Origin: JALHNI01 sp965229305
GTDB taxonomy: Bacteria; Acidobacteriota; Terriglobia; Bryobacterales; Bryobacteraceae
Length of the DNA stretch: 64,000 bases
NCBI GenBank assembly: GCA_965229305.1
Contig: CBDDIZ010000019.1
Span: forward strand, 43,689 to 107,688
Reading direction: 5' to 3'
Shown here: positions 17,037 to 26,501 of the stretch, one piece after another
Layout: each line of letters begins with the position of its first letter
How positions within the stretch are numbered: the first letter of the stretch is position 1
Program-made: the position numbers and the translations under genes
Notes under the pieces: model-generated
The model's input: the letters and a program-made list of their open reading frames with translations, nothing else
Database searches by the model: none
Told to the model about the DNA's origin: nothing

Positions 17037-17896
17037 TTCGCCCGCCGCCGTTCGCTCAAAAAGCCCGCGGCGTTGGCCACCTGCGAAAGCCCCATCAGCA
17101 CGCACAAGGGCGCCGCGCGCCACGGCGGCTCGTGCCGCCAGGCAAAGCCCAATAAGGCCCCGTAAAACTTGCCGGCCGGCTCCACCCGCTGGGGCTGCTG
17201 CCTCCCCTCGCGCGCCCGCCGCAACTGCCATGCGCCTCGCCCGTAGTTCCAATGCTGCCGCCAGAACTGCGCCAGGTTCATGTGATGCGCATGCGCCACC
17301 ACGGCGCGCGGCGCCACGGCGATTGGCCAGCCCCGCTGATGCCAGCGGTCGCAGAAGTCGCGATCCTCCGCCGCCGCCAGCGGAAAGCCCGCACAGAAGC
17401 CGCCCAGTTCCGCGAAGCGCACCGCCGGCACGCACAGGTTGTTTGACGCGAGAAAGGGCGGGCGCCCGGACTCTCCGGAATTGAAGTAGCCCTGGATGAA
17501 CTCGGTCATCAGTTGGCTTGCCTGCGGACAGAGCTCCCCGCGCAGCGCATTGCGCGTGCCGCCGCCGGAGAGCGCGTCGGGATGCTGCCGCGTGTGGCGG
17601 TCCCATTCACGCAACCAGTCGGGCTCTGGACGGCAATCATCGTCGAGGAAGAGCAGGAACTCGCCCCTCGCCTCGCGGCCTCCCGCGTTGCGCGCCTTGG
17701 CCGGTCCGCCATGCTCGGGCACGATGGCCCGGACGCCGGCCTGCGCGGTCACCGCCGCCGTCTCGGCGTCCGGCCCGTCGCTGACTACCAGCACTTCGAA
17801 CTCAGTGGACGGATAGTCCTGCGCCTGCACGGCCTGCAGGCACTCGGCCAGTTGCCGGGGCCGCCGGTAGGTAGGAATCACGATCGAGAAACGCAC
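17030..17896 (-). CDS. Family 2 glycosyltransferase
   Basis: A 288-residue GT-A fold enzyme. The N-terminus FSIVIPTYRRPRQL is the nucleotide-sugar binding strand; LLFLDDDCRPEPDWL (residues ~102-116) carries the DxD metal motif; AAAEDRDFCDRW (~193-204) provides the ED catalytic base and the Q/RxxRW-like region. A C-terminal hydrophobic patch may tether it to the membrane. It transfers one sugar during assembly of the exported glycan. Divergent from the next glycosyltransferase (59 bp between starts) and convergent with the ATPase gene. Confidence 0.9.
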   Translation of the reverse strand: MRFSIVIPTYRRPRQLAECLQAVQAQDYPSTEFEVLVVSDGPDAETAAVTAQAGVRAIVPEHGGPAKARNAGGREARGEFLLFLDDDCRPEPDWLREWDRHTRQHPDALSGGGTRNALRGELCPQASQLMTEFIQGYFNSGESGRPPFLASNNLCVPAVRFAELGGFCAGFPLAAAEDRDFCDRWHQRGWPIAVAPRAVVAHAHHMNLAQFWRQHWNYGRGAWQLRRAREGRQQPQRVEPAGKFYGALLGFAWRHEPPWRAAPLCVLMGLSQVANAAGFLSERRRANQ

Positions 17897-17941
17897 GCGC
17901 CACCGTTCATCTTCTCAAGCCGCCCGGCTCGGGCAACAGGG

Positions 17942-17947
17942 CATACT
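17942..17947 (+). promoter_or_regulatory. Candidate -10 hexamer CATACT, leaderless position
   Basis: CATACT ends 8 nt before the TTG start at 17956, and no Shine-Dalgarno lies between. The distance fits a -10 element whose transcription start falls on the start codon. No good -35 was found. Confidence 0.4.
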
Positions 17948-17955
17948 GAAAGACG

Positions 17956-18930
17956 TTGCCGACCCCTGCGATCTCCATCGTCCTGTGTACCTACGATCGC
18001 CCGGCGTCCCTGGCCCGTTGTCTCACTTCCTTGCTCGCTCAGCAAATCGCTCATCCCTTCGAAATTCTCGTCGTCGACAACCACCCGCAATCCGGCCTCA
18101 CGCCGCGCCATCCCGGCGTCCGCTGGCTCGAAGAACCCACGCCCGGCCTCTCGCACGCCCGCAACCGCGGCATCCTGGCCGCCCAAGGCGCCATCATCGT
18201 CACCACCGACGATGATGTGGTCGCACCGCCGGATTGGCTCGAGCGCCTGACGCGGCCGCTCTTCGACAGCTCCGTCGCCGCCGTCACCGGCAACTGCCTC
18301 GCGGCCCGCCTCGAAACCGAAGCCGAAGCCCTCTTCGAAGCCTACGGCGGGCTGCGCCACGGCGACACTCCCGCCGACTTCGATCGGGCTTGGCTCGACA
18401 CTTGGCGCCTCACCTTCCCTCAGCTCTGGCGCATCGGCACCACCGCCAATGCCGCCTTCCGCGCCAGCCTCTTCCGCGACCCGTCCATCGGCCTCTATGA
18501 CCCGCGCCTCGGCGCCGGCTCCCCGACTGGAGCCTGGGAGGACCTCTATGCCTTCTATCGGATGCTCCGCGCCGGCCATCGGATCGCCTACCGGCCGGAG
18601 GCCTGCCTGCGGCACTTCCATCGCGACACGCTCGACGGCCTCAGCCGCCAGCTATGCGGCTACCGTCGGGGCGAGACCGCCTTTCTCGTCCTCGTCCTGC
18701 TGCGCCACGGTGACCTGCGCGCGCTCGGGCAGCTCTGCCTCTGGATTCCCTGGTGGCGCGCCATCCTGTTGGCCCAGGAAGCTGGACGCCGCCTGCGGGG
18801 ACGGCGGCAATTCCCTTTCCGTCTGCTGGCCGCGGAGACGCTCGCGTACCTCCAGGGCCCGTGGTCGCTGTGGCGCGCCCATCGGCTTAGCCAAGCACGC
18901 GCTCGAACCAGTCCCTCGGCTCATACTTGA
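17956..18930 (+). CDS. Family 2 glycosyltransferase
   Basis: A 324-residue GT2 enzyme. Opening ISIVLCTYDRPASLARCL, DDDV motif in IIVTTDDDVVAPPDW (residues ~75-89) and GAWEDLYAFYRML (~192-204) as the ED base region. The C-terminal ~90 residues contain an amphipathic or hydrophobic stretch (LGQLCLWIPWWRAILL). Similar in size and layout to the enzyme encoded divergently, but sequence differs, so the two probably add different sugars. TTG start without Shine-Dalgarno. The 3' end overlaps the convergent radical SAM gene by 44 bp. Confidence 0.9.
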   Translation: MPTPAISIVLCTYDRPASLARCLTSLLAQQIAHPFEILVVDNHPQSGLTPRHPGVRWLEEPTPGLSHARNRGILAAQGAIIVTTDDDVVAPPDWLERLTRPLFDSSVAAVTGNCLAARLETEAEALFEAYGGLRHGDTPADFDRAWLDTWRLTFPQLWRIGTTANAAFRASLFRDPSIGLYDPRLGAGSPTGAWEDLYAFYRMLRAGHRIAYRPEACLRHFHRDTLDGLSRQLCGYRRGETAFLVLVLLRHGDLRALGQLCLWIPWWRAILLAQEAGRRLRGRRQFPFRLLAAETLAYLQGPWSLWRAHRLSQARARTSPSAHT

Positions 18931-20170
18931 GCAGCGCCGCCAACTCCGGCGCCACCTGCTGCCAGGAGTCGCCGAACTCGCGGTCGCTGGCTTCGGTGAA
19001 CGCGAAGAAGTTCGGCAACTCGCGCGTCTGGTCGCCTTCCTCCAGAAACGCGATCGTCGAACGGATCGCCCCGGCGAGCGCCGCATCCTCCACCCGTGCC
19101 AGTTCCCGTTGCAGACGTTCCTTTGCCAAGCTCTTCACCCGCGCCGGCAACACTTGAATCGACAGGTACCGGGGGTCGAACAGCGGCACCAGTTGGGGCA
19201 CCCGGCCGACGCGCTGGAAGCCACTCTCCCGCAGATAGGCGAACAGCTCATCGAGCGTCAGCACGTTGTAGATCTGCACGGTCACGCTCACGGTGGCCCA
19301 GGCGATCTTCCACTCGTCGAACTTGGCGTCCAGCAACTTCAGGTTGCGGTCGATGTCGCTCCAGCGGGAGGGCCGGCGAATGTAGTCGTTCATCTTCTCG
19401 TAGCCATCGATGCTGCATAGCAGCGACACTTGCTTGAAGTGCGACCAGCGCGAGGTCACCCGTTCGGGCAGCGTGGTGAGGTTGGTGTTGTAGGAGAGCG
19501 AAATCTCGCCCGCGCGGCCGGAGGCGATGCACAGGTCCAGCAATTCGCCCATCTCCGGGACGATCAGCGGTTCGCCGCCGGCAAAGTGGAGCGCTTCCAC
19601 CGTCGGCAGATTCTCGCGCAGCAGCCATTCGAGCGACTCCTGCTTCACCCAATTGTTCTGGCCTAGTACTCTCAGTTCTCGCTCGGCGAGGCGATAGCCG
19701 CGCGGCTGCACCTGGTTGTAGTGCGGCGCCCACAAACGCGAGGCCACCGGACCGCACATCCGGCAAGTGAGGTTGCAGGCATTGCCCAGCCGGATGTCGG
19801 CATAGCGGACCACCGCGCCGTCCAAGGTGCCGTCGGGCGCCGTCCGCCGCAACAGGTCAGGCTTCCGGCCCCGTTCGAACCGCTCGTTCAAGTGCTGCCG
19901 GATGCTCACCCCGCCCGCGGCCTCGGCCTGCCGGCAACGCTCACAGGCCGCCGGCCATTGGCCCCCCGCCAGTTCCACCCGCGCCGCTTTCATCATCGGC
20001 GAGTTCAAAACCTGCTCGTCTGTGAGATGTTGAGAAACGTGCAGGCGTTCGCCCTGGGCATCGCGCAATTGATTGCCTTCACCCGTCGCGACGCAGCACA
20101 ATTGATGGAAGCCTTGTTCATCGGTCATCCGATGTAACCAGGGGATGGCGCAAAAGTGATCTCGACCCAC
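18887..20170 (-). CDS. Twitch-domain radical SAM enzyme
   Basis: A 427-residue radical SAM protein. The 4Fe-4S site for SAM is CNLTCRMC (C132, C136, C139). Ahead of it lie FCAIPW (C7), a CC pair (25-26) and CERC (76-79), the N-terminal cysteine pattern of twitch-type enzymes, which hold an extra cluster. FAGGEPL (the GGE motif) and SYNTNLT follow. Related proteins sit in polysaccharide and peptide modification loci and perform radical epimerisation, dehydrogenation or similar reactions. Here a sugar or lipid-linked glycan is the most likely substrate, but this is inference. Start GTG 20170 has TAAGGT 8 nt upstream and no Shine-Dalgarno. Confidence 0.85.
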   Translation of the reverse strand: MGRDHFCAIPWLHRMTDEQGFHQLCCVATGEGNQLRDAQGERLHVSQHLTDEQVLNSPMMKAARVELAGGQWPAACERCRQAEAAGGVSIRQHLNERFERGRKPDLLRRTAPDGTLDGAVVRYADIRLGNACNLTCRMCGPVASRLWAPHYNQVQPRGYRLAERELRVLGQNNWVKQESLEWLLRENLPTVEALHFAGGEPLIVPEMGELLDLCIASGRAGEISLSYNTNLTTLPERVTSRWSHFKQVSLLCSIDGYEKMNDYIRRPSRWSDIDRNLKLLDAKFDEWKIAWATVSVTVQIYNVLTLDELFAYLRESGFQRVGRVPQLVPLFDPRYLSIQVLPARVKSLAKERLQRELARVEDAALAGAIRSTIAFLEEGDQTRELPNFFAFTEASDREFGDSWQQVAPELAALLKYEPRDWFERVLG

Positions 20171-20202
20171 CAGACTCTACCTTACCTTTCGCGGAGGCGC
20201 GC

Positions 20203-21390
20203 CTGATCGAACGCCTGCTCGCGCGGCTCCAGCGCGTCACCTCCACCGGCGAGTTCATTCCTCAAGTCGACGGGCTCCGCTTCTTCGCGATGCTCATGGT
20301 GATTCTCCATCATGTGTTCGCCGGCTACCTCGAGCACACGCATCGGCTGGGCACGCGAGAGCTGCCGCGCGACTGGCCAACAATCTACTCGCGTTCGCCG
20401 CTGGTCCCGTGGATCCTCGATCTGGTCGTCGCCGTGCCCCTGCTGTTTCTCATCAGCGGCTTCGTCCTCGATCTGCCGTTTGCCCGCAGCACCTTCCGCC
20501 GGCTGCCGCCGCCTTCGTTAAAGGGCTACCTGCTGCGTCGCCTGGTGCGCATCGAACCGCCCTACGTGATCAACCTGGTGGTGGTCTTCCTGTTTACCGT
20601 GGTGCATCTGCAGGGGCCGGAACGCCGGGTCCACACGCTGGTGGACACGCAGATTTTTTTGCCGCACTTAGCGGCCGCCTTGGCCTACCTGCACGCCATT
20701 ATCTACGCCACGCCCAGTTGGTTGAACGGTGTTGTCTGGACGCTCGAGATTGAGATTCAGTTCTACCTGCTGCTGCCGCTGCTGGCCTTCGTCCATCGGC
20801 TGGGCGGCCGCCGGACGCGCCGTCTGGTACTGGCCGCGCTGACCATCGGTTGGGCGTGGATTGCGCAGCACTATGTCACGCCGGACCAGGCGCCGCGCCT
20901 CTCGCTTAGCATCGCCGGCTACCTGCACTATTTCCTGGCCGGCATGCTGCTGACGGATCTTTTCCTGGAGCCTCCCGCCGTGCCGCCGCGGCTGGTCGAC
21001 CTAGCCGGAGCCTCGAGCCTGGCTTCCGTGGTCGCCATCACGCACTGTTACCCGGCCTTCAGTTGGCTGCTGCCGGTGCCTCTGTTCCTCTTCTGCTATG
21101 CCGCCTTGCGTGGCGACTGGCTGTCGCGGGCGTTTCAGCATCCGGTCGCCACCATGGCCGGCGGCATGAGCTATACGGCGTATCTCTACCACTTCCCGCT
21201 CACCTACGCGCTGCTGCCCGTTACGGTTTGGCTACTGCCCCCCACCGAGTCCCTGGCCTGGGATGCGTTACTGCAATTCGGCGTCCACCTGATCGCCATT
21301 TACGCCGTTTGCGCCCTGCTGTTCCCGCTGCTCGAGAAGCCCTTCATGTTACTGAGCCGCGAGGTCACGCGCCGTTACCGCCATGCCTGA
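20203..21390 (+). CDS. Acyltransferase family 3 membrane protein
   Basis: A ~395-residue OafA/acyltransferase-3 type protein with about ten hydrophobic segments. The family opening VDGLRFFAMLMVILHHV is complete only if translation begins before the first ATG (20290), because DGLRFFA lies upstream of it. No ATG, GTG or TTG is in frame upstream; CTG 20203 follows GGAGG (20193-20197) at proper distance, so I propose a CTG start. LVRIEPPYVINLV (residues ~94-106) and WTLEIEIQFYLLLPLL are conserved blocks. Such proteins O-acetylate or otherwise acylate sugars of surface glycans. Overlaps the next gene by 8 bp. Confidence 0.85.
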   Translation: MIERLLARLQRVTSTGEFIPQVDGLRFFAMLMVILHHVFAGYLEHTHRLGTRELPRDWPTIYSRSPLVPWILDLVVAVPLLFLISGFVLDLPFARSTFRRLPPPSLKGYLLRRLVRIEPPYVINLVVVFLFTVVHLQGPERRVHTLVDTQIFLPHLAAALAYLHAIIYATPSWLNGVVWTLEIEIQFYLLLPLLAFVHRLGGRRTRRLVLAALTIGWAWIAQHYVTPDQAPRLSLSIAGYLHYFLAGMLLTDLFLEPPAVPPRLVDLAGASSLASVVAITHCYPAFSWLLPVPLFLFCYAALRGDWLSRAFQHPVATMAGGMSYTAYLYHFPLTYALLPVTVWLLPPTESLAWDALLQFGVHLIAIYAVCALLFPLLEKPFMLLSREVTRRYRHA

Positions 21391-23986
21391 CCACGCCGTC
21401 GAAGTCTCCATCGTCATCCCGGTGCACAACGCTCTGGCACTGACGCGCGAGTGCGTCCGCAGCATCGAAACGGTGGGCGCCCGGCTGAGCTACGAGATTA
21501 TCGTGATGGACAACGGCTCCGCCCCCGACGTCGAGGCCTGGGCCCGCACGCAGACCAGCCCGCACTTCCATTACCTGCGCGATCCGGATCCGCTGGGCTT
21601 TGCCCGGGCCGTGAACCGCGGCGCGGCGCGGGCGGGCGGCGAGACGCTCATCATCCTGAATAGCGACACGGTCGTCACCCCCGGCTGGATGGAAGCGCTA
21701 CACGACGCGTTGCTCTCGGACCCCAGCCTCGGCGCGCTCACCCCCAGCACCAACGCCGCCGGCGACCCTGCGCAAATGGACTTCGCGACCGTCGAGCGAC
21801 CTCTCGAAGAAGCTCTGGCCATCCGCGCCGCGCAAACCCGGCCGCCCAATCTGCTTTATCTGCCCCAGCGCATCACGTTCTTCTGCGCGGCCCTGCGCCG
21901 GTCCGTCTGGCAGGAGTTGGGCGGCCTGGACGAAGCGTACCCCATCGGCAATTTCGAAGATGACGATCTGTGCCTGCGCCTGCGGGTGGCCGGCTACCGC
22001 TTGGCCGTCGCGCAGCATGCGTTCGTCTATCACCACAACAACGCCACGTTCAAGGCCAATGGCCTGGAGCACGGCAAGTGGATGAGCCACAACGCCACCG
22101 TCTTTGCCGGCCGGGCGCGGGCGCTGGCGGAAGCGACAGAGTTACCCGCACCGCGTTGGCCCAAGCGGGCCGCCCACGAGATCAGCGTGATCGTCCATCC
22201 CCGGCCAGGCCAGCCACTGGAGCGGACGCTGCGCAGCCTCGGCAACCAAACGGTGCAGGGCTTTGAAATCGTGCACCTCGAGCGCGGCGAAGCGCCCAGC
22301 CGCGCCTGGTGCGCCCACGTCGCCCAGGGCGATCTGCTCTATCCGTTCCACCTGGAAGCGCTGCTGGAGGCCGCGGCCCGGATGTCTGTGGATGCCATCT
22401 GCTCCAACGCGTGGAACGCGGTTGCCAACGAGCCGCTCGTCCATCCGGATTCCGCCCGGCCCAGCACCCGGGCCGCCCAACTGCTGCCGGGCTCGCTGCA
22501 CCATTCGTCGGTCGATCCGGACGCTCTGTGGGAACAGACGACGCCGCTGCACTGGCCGCGCCTTACCTGGGAATCGTCCGCCGCACCGGTCCCACCGCCG
22601 GCCCCTCCCCGAACCACACCCGTCGACCATTTGCGCGACCTTTACCGCCGCGTGGTGCCGTTGCGGACCCGTCATGCGATCGACGCCGGCCTGCGCCGCG
22701 CCTTGCGTCTGCCGGCGCCAACGGACCGGGCCGACGCCGTCTCGCGCGAATCCACCGGCGAACTCGAAGCGCTAATCGCCGCCGGCGCCGCCGCCGGCCA
22801 GTTCGCTGCTTCCGGTCACCTTGCTCCCGTCGTACAGTTCAATGCCGTCACCTGGCATAGCGCCACGCAGCGCCAGCACCACTTTGCCCGCGGCCTCGCC
22901 CGCCTGGGCCATCCCGTGCTGTGGATCGAAACCGACCTGCGCCCCGCCCGCCACTGGTGGACCGGCCGCGCGCCGCAGGAAGTGGCGCCTGGGGTCTATC
23001 TGCTGCGCCTGCCCGGCACCAGCCGCGAGATCTATCATCTGCCCTGGACCGAGGCGTCGGTCGACGCCATGTCCGCCGCCCTGCGGCTCACCGCCTCGGC
23101 GTTCGGGTTCTCGCAGATGGTGACGCTGGTGAACTACCCACGGTGGCAGCCGATCGTAGCGCGGCTCCGGGAACAGGCGGGCTGGCCTTTCGTCTACGAT
23201 TGCCTGGACGACCAGAGCGCTCTGGCCGACCTCTATCAGACCGACGCCACCGAGTTCGAGAACCGCCTGATGGCAGAGGCGAGCCGCTGCTATACGTCGA
23301 GCGTTCTGCTCCATGGGCGTTTCGGGCGCCGCCCGACGCTGCTGCACAACGGCGCCGATTTCCGCCTGTTCTCCGAGGCTGCGGCGGCTGGCCATTTGGC
23401 GCACCTGCCGCGGCCGATCTTCGGGTTCTTTGGCGCGCTGGCCGACTGGCTGGACATGGACCTGATCCGCGCCGCCGCCCAGCGCTTTCCGCACTACTCG
23501 TTCGTCTACGTCGGCCCACAGGTCTTCTCGAGCCCCGCGACCGAAGCGCGTTGGCGGCAAGCCACGAACCTGCCAAACGTCACTTTGATTCCGCAGGTGG
23601 ACCCGCCGACGCTGGCGGCGCATCTGGCCGAGTTCGACGTCTGCACGATGCCGTTCGTCGACATCCCGGTGACGCGCGCCATGAACGCCGTCAAGCTGTA
23701 CGAGTATCTGGCGGCGGGAAAGCCGGTGGTGGCGCGCAGCTTGCCCGAGGTGCGCCACTTGGTGGAGTCCGGCGCGCCGCTCGCGCTGTACCGCACGCCG
23801 GAGGAGTTCTTTGCCGCGCTCGAACAGGCGCTCAGCGCGCCGGCGGACCCGCGCCGGCAAGAGTTTGCCCGCAACAACGACTGGTCACAGCGGGTGGACG
23901 TCCTCTCGGCGGGACTCAGCGAGGTCTACGAGACCAGTTCGAGCAGGGCCCCTTCGAGCGGCGCAAAGACGCGATCCCAGGAGTAG
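21383..23986 (+). CDS. Two-domain glycosyltransferase, GT2 then GT4-like
   Basis: An 867-residue fusion. Residues ~6-260 form a GT2 domain: VSIVIPVHNALALTREC, NSDTVVTPGW (NSDT as DxD-type motif) and NFEDDDLCLRLRVAGYRL. A linker with a degenerate second GT-A-like segment (HEISVIVHPRPGQPLERTLR, ~270-330) follows. Residues ~490-860 resemble GT4/GT1-type enzymes: LLHNGADFRLFSEA, IFGFFGALADWLDMDLI and KLYEYLAAGKPVVARSL, the last being the donor-binding helix. One chain may thus add two sugars in succession. Eight-bp overlap with the acyltransferase gene in front; 61-bp tail overlap with the next convergent gene. Confidence 0.85.
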   Translation: MPDHAVEVSIVIPVHNALALTRECVRSIETVGARLSYEIIVMDNGSAPDVEAWARTQTSPHFHYLRDPDPLGFARAVNRGAARAGGETLIILNSDTVVTPGWMEALHDALLSDPSLGALTPSTNAAGDPAQMDFATVERPLEEALAIRAAQTRPPNLLYLPQRITFFCAALRRSVWQELGGLDEAYPIGNFEDDDLCLRLRVAGYRLAVAQHAFVYHHNNATFKANGLEHGKWMSHNATVFAGRARALAEATELPAPRWPKRAAHEISVIVHPRPGQPLERTLRSLGNQTVQGFEIVHLERGEAPSRAWCAHVAQGDLLYPFHLEALLEAAARMSVDAICSNAWNAVANEPLVHPDSARPSTRAAQLLPGSLHHSSVDPDALWEQTTPLHWPRLTWESSAAPVPPPAPPRTTPVDHLRDLYRRVVPLRTRHAIDAGLRRALRLPAPTDRADAVSRESTGELEALIAAGAAAGQFAASGHLAPVVQFNAVTWHSATQRQHHFARGLARLGHPVLWIETDLRPARHWWTGRAPQEVAPGVYLLRLPGTSREIYHLPWTEASVDAMSAALRLTASAFGFSQMVTLVNYPRWQPIVARLREQAGWPFVYDCLDDQSALADLYQTDATEFENRLMAEASRCYTSSVLLHGRFGRRPTLLHNGADFRLFSEAAAAGHLAHLPRPIFGFFGALADWLDMDLIRAAAQRFPHYSFVYVGPQVFSSPATEARWRQATNLPNVTLIPQVDPPTLAAHLAEFDVCTMPFVDIPVTRAMNAVKLYEYLAAGKPVVARSLPEVRHLVESGAPLALYRTPEEFFAALEQALSAPADPRRQEFARNNDWSQRVDVLSAGLSEVYETSSSRAPSSGAKTRSQE

Positions 23987-26433
23987 CGTTCGCGCACCAG
24001 GGCCGCGCCGGATTCGCGCAGACGCTGCCACAGAGCGCTATCGGTGAGCACCTGCACCGCGCCATCGGCGAAGGCTTCGGGCGTGTCGCGCAGCAGCAGA
24101 TGCTCGCCATCGGCGACGTGGAGGCCTTCAGCGCCAAGCGTGGTGGAGACAACGGGGAGGCCCCAGGCCAGGGCCTCGAGAATCTTGCAACGGGTTCCGG
24201 AACCCAGGCGCAGCGGGACGACGACCGCGCTGGCACGGGCGGCGACCGCGTCCATCGAGGGCGGATTGATCACGAGTTCCACGCCTTCGGCGTGGGCGAC
24301 GGCGGTGCGCACGGCGGAAGCCGGATCGCGGCCGGCCAGGATCAGCCGGGCTTGTGGTTTCTCGCGGCGAAGGCGCGGCCAGATCTGGTCCAACAGCCAG
24401 AGGACCGCATCGACGTTGGGCGGATAGGCCAAATGGGCCGGAAACAGCAGCGTGTTGGCCTCGCGGCGGGCGCCGGCGAGCCAAGCCGAGGGATCGGCCC
24501 CGTTGGGCGCGACGACGACGCGGCCGGTTTTCACCCGGGCCAGCATTTGGGCGCGGTCGGTCTCGCTGACCACCGCGCGGAGAGGGAAGTCCGGCCAGAC
24601 ACGGTCCTCATAGCGTTCGAGACGCTGGGCGTCGGTCAGCGGTTGACCGTGATGCTCGGCCGCCTGATGAAGCAGACGCGACTCGATGTTGTGCTCGGTG
24701 AGAACGGGGAGCGTTTCGACGTCGTGGCGAAGTTCGGCCATGAATAGCTGGTCGAGGAAAACGGCGTGGTAGTGCGCGGTGGGCAGCGAGCGCATGGCTT
24801 CGCGCAAGGTTTCGCTGTAGCGCTCGCGGACGACGGCCGGCAACCCGGGATCGCTGGCGCCACTCCGGGCACAGAAGTCAACGCCCCGGATCGCCTTCAG
24901 GTGGGCGAACGCTTCCCGCCGCACGGGCGTCAGTTGCTCGCGCGTCATCTGAACGAGGAGAGTGAGGTGATGGCGCGACCCGAAGTAGCGGATCAAAGCC
25001 TGCACGCGCTGGTGCCAGCCCGAAACCATGTCGAAGGGAAAGAAGCAGGGCGCCAGCAGTAGCCGCAAGGGTGCGGAAGAAGGCTTCGCCGCCCGCTGAC
25101 CGCTGAGGCGGCCTTCCCAATAGCCGGTCTCGCCGCGAATGCCTTCGGCCCGCCAGTGACTGGCAGCCAAGGCGCGCGGCAACTGCTCAAGCCCGGTGCC
25201 TTGCAGGCGCTGCTCGTACTGATTTAGGACGCGCGTCTGATTCGCGTACAGACGGGTGGAGCGGGAGACGCCGCCGTCGCGCGGCTGGCGATAGCGAAAG
25301 ATCCATTCGGGCAGGATGTCCCAGCGCAAACCCGCGAGTTCGCAACGGACGTGGAACTCGTAGTCTTCGTAGCCGACGCCTTGCAGGGTGGTGAAGCCGC
25401 CCAGTTGCTCGAAGGCGGCGCGGCGCACGAGGATGCAGGCACCGCCGTGCATGTCGTCGGCCATGCTGCCGGTGAGGGCGCCGGGAGGATCGTAGAGGGA
25501 GACGGCGGGCCCGTGCGGGTCGTTCGTAAACACGTAGAGCGGCACGGTGAGGCAATCGTCGCCCGTGAGCAAGGCGGCGCGAAGCAGACGTTCTACGAGG
25601 GTGGGGGTGGCGACGTCGTCGGCATCGAGGAAGAGCAGAAACTCGGTTTGCGCGTCGCGCGCGGCGCGATTCCGGGCGGCACCGGGATACTGATTCGTCT
25701 GCGTGATGAAGGTCCAGCCGCGGTCGGCGTAACGCGCGGCGCAGCGGGCGAAGGCGGCGCGTCCGTCCTCCGAGGGAGAGCCGTCGTCGACGACGACGAC
25801 GTCGAAGTCCTGCCGCGTTTGCCGTTCGAGCGCGGCGAGAGCCTCTTCCAGGAAGGCGCCAGCCTCGTAGTACGGCAGGCAGATCGTCAGGGCGGGCGAG
25901 GTGGCGGCGGGCCGGGGCACGCGAGGAGGGGCGGCCGTTCGCTCGCGCCAAAGGGCTTCCAGCTCTTCGACGGTGCCGACGGGGTCGGCCCAGCGATGGG
26001 CATAAGCGCGAGCGTCGGTGCGGTTGACGTCGGCGAGGGAGGCGGGCACGGCCGGGTCGCCGGAGTCGGTGACGGCGATGACGGGCAACAGACGGTCCGC
26101 GAAACGGCGGTGGCGGAGAGCGGGGAGGGCCCATTCGGCTTCGAAGAACCAGGCCGCATCGAAGGTAGCGAGGACGTCCGCCAGGGTCCGCGCGGCGGCG
26201 AGCCAGCGGTCGCGGGGAAAGTGTTGCTGCGCGGGCTCCTGGCGGGCGGCGCAGACGGGCAGCCAGGAGCCGCCTTCGGCGGTCCAGCCGGCGACCCAGT
26301 CCGGAACTTCCGGCCGCTCGGCGGCCTGGGGCACCAGCAAGGTGACGTCGTGTCCCTGCCGCCGCAACTCCCGCCCCGTGGCGAACAGCGTCCCGTCCCG
26401 CCGCGCATCACTGTGAATCAGAGCGATTCTCAT
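23926..26433 (-). CDS. Multi-domain glycosyltransferase, GT2 plus GT4
   Basis: An 835-residue protein from ATG 26433 (ATG 26451 is an in-frame alternative, neither with a Shine-Dalgarno). The first ~180 residues look like half of a GT-B domain (MRIALIHSDARRDGTLFATG). Residues ~190-440 form a GT2 domain: LTICLPYYEAGAFLEEAL, FLLFLDADDV (DxD) and GYEDYEFHVRCELAG. Residues ~480-835 form a GT4 domain: VLTEHNIESRLL, VVVAPNGADPSAW, GSGTRCKILEALAWGLPVV with the conserved E and the LGAEGL loop. Likely adds two residues to the exported glycan. Shares 61 bp with the tail of the plus-strand glycosyltransferase. Confidence 0.85.
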   Translation of the reverse strand: MRIALIHSDARRDGTLFATGRELRRQGHDVTLLVPQAAERPEVPDWVAGWTAEGGSWLPVCAARQEPAQQHFPRDRWLAAARTLADVLATFDAAWFFEAEWALPALRHRRFADRLLPVIAVTDSGDPAVPASLADVNRTDARAYAHRWADPVGTVEELEALWRERTAAPPRVPRPAATSPALTICLPYYEAGAFLEEALAALERQTRQDFDVVVVDDGSPSEDGRAAFARCAARYADRGWTFITQTNQYPGAARNRAARDAQTEFLLFLDADDVATPTLVERLLRAALLTGDDCLTVPLYVFTNDPHGPAVSLYDPPGALTGSMADDMHGGACILVRRAAFEQLGGFTTLQGVGYEDYEFHVRCELAGLRWDILPEWIFRYRQPRDGGVSRSTRLYANQTRVLNQYEQRLQGTGLEQLPRALAASHWRAEGIRGETGYWEGRLSGQRAAKPSSAPLRLLLAPCFFPFDMVSGWHQRVQALIRYFGSRHHLTLLVQMTREQLTPVRREAFAHLKAIRGVDFCARSGASDPGLPAVVRERYSETLREAMRSLPTAHYHAVFLDQLFMAELRHDVETLPVLTEHNIESRLLHQAAEHHGQPLTDAQRLERYEDRVWPDFPLRAVVSETDRAQMLARVKTGRVVVAPNGADPSAWLAGARREANTLLFPAHLAYPPNVDAVLWLLDQIWPRLRREKPQARLILAGRDPASAVRTAVAHAEGVELVINPPSMDAVAARASAVVVPLRLGSGTRCKILEALAWGLPVVSTTLGAEGLHVADGEHLLLRDTPEAFADGAVQVLTDSALWQRLRESGAALVRERYSWDRVFAPLEGALLELVS

Positions 26434-26488
26434 CGGGGGTTGAACTGCCATTTTAGCGGCTTGTGTCCGAGCGCTGAGAGCCGGATGC

Positions 26489-26494
26489 TATCCT
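26489..26494 (+). promoter_or_regulatory. Candidate -10 hexamer TATCCT, leaderless position
   Basis: TATCCT ends 7 nt before the GTG start at 26502 of an acyltransferase gene that has no Shine-Dalgarno. The spacing puts the expected transcription start at the start codon. Confidence 0.45.
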
Positions 26495-26501
26495 GACCCA
26501 A

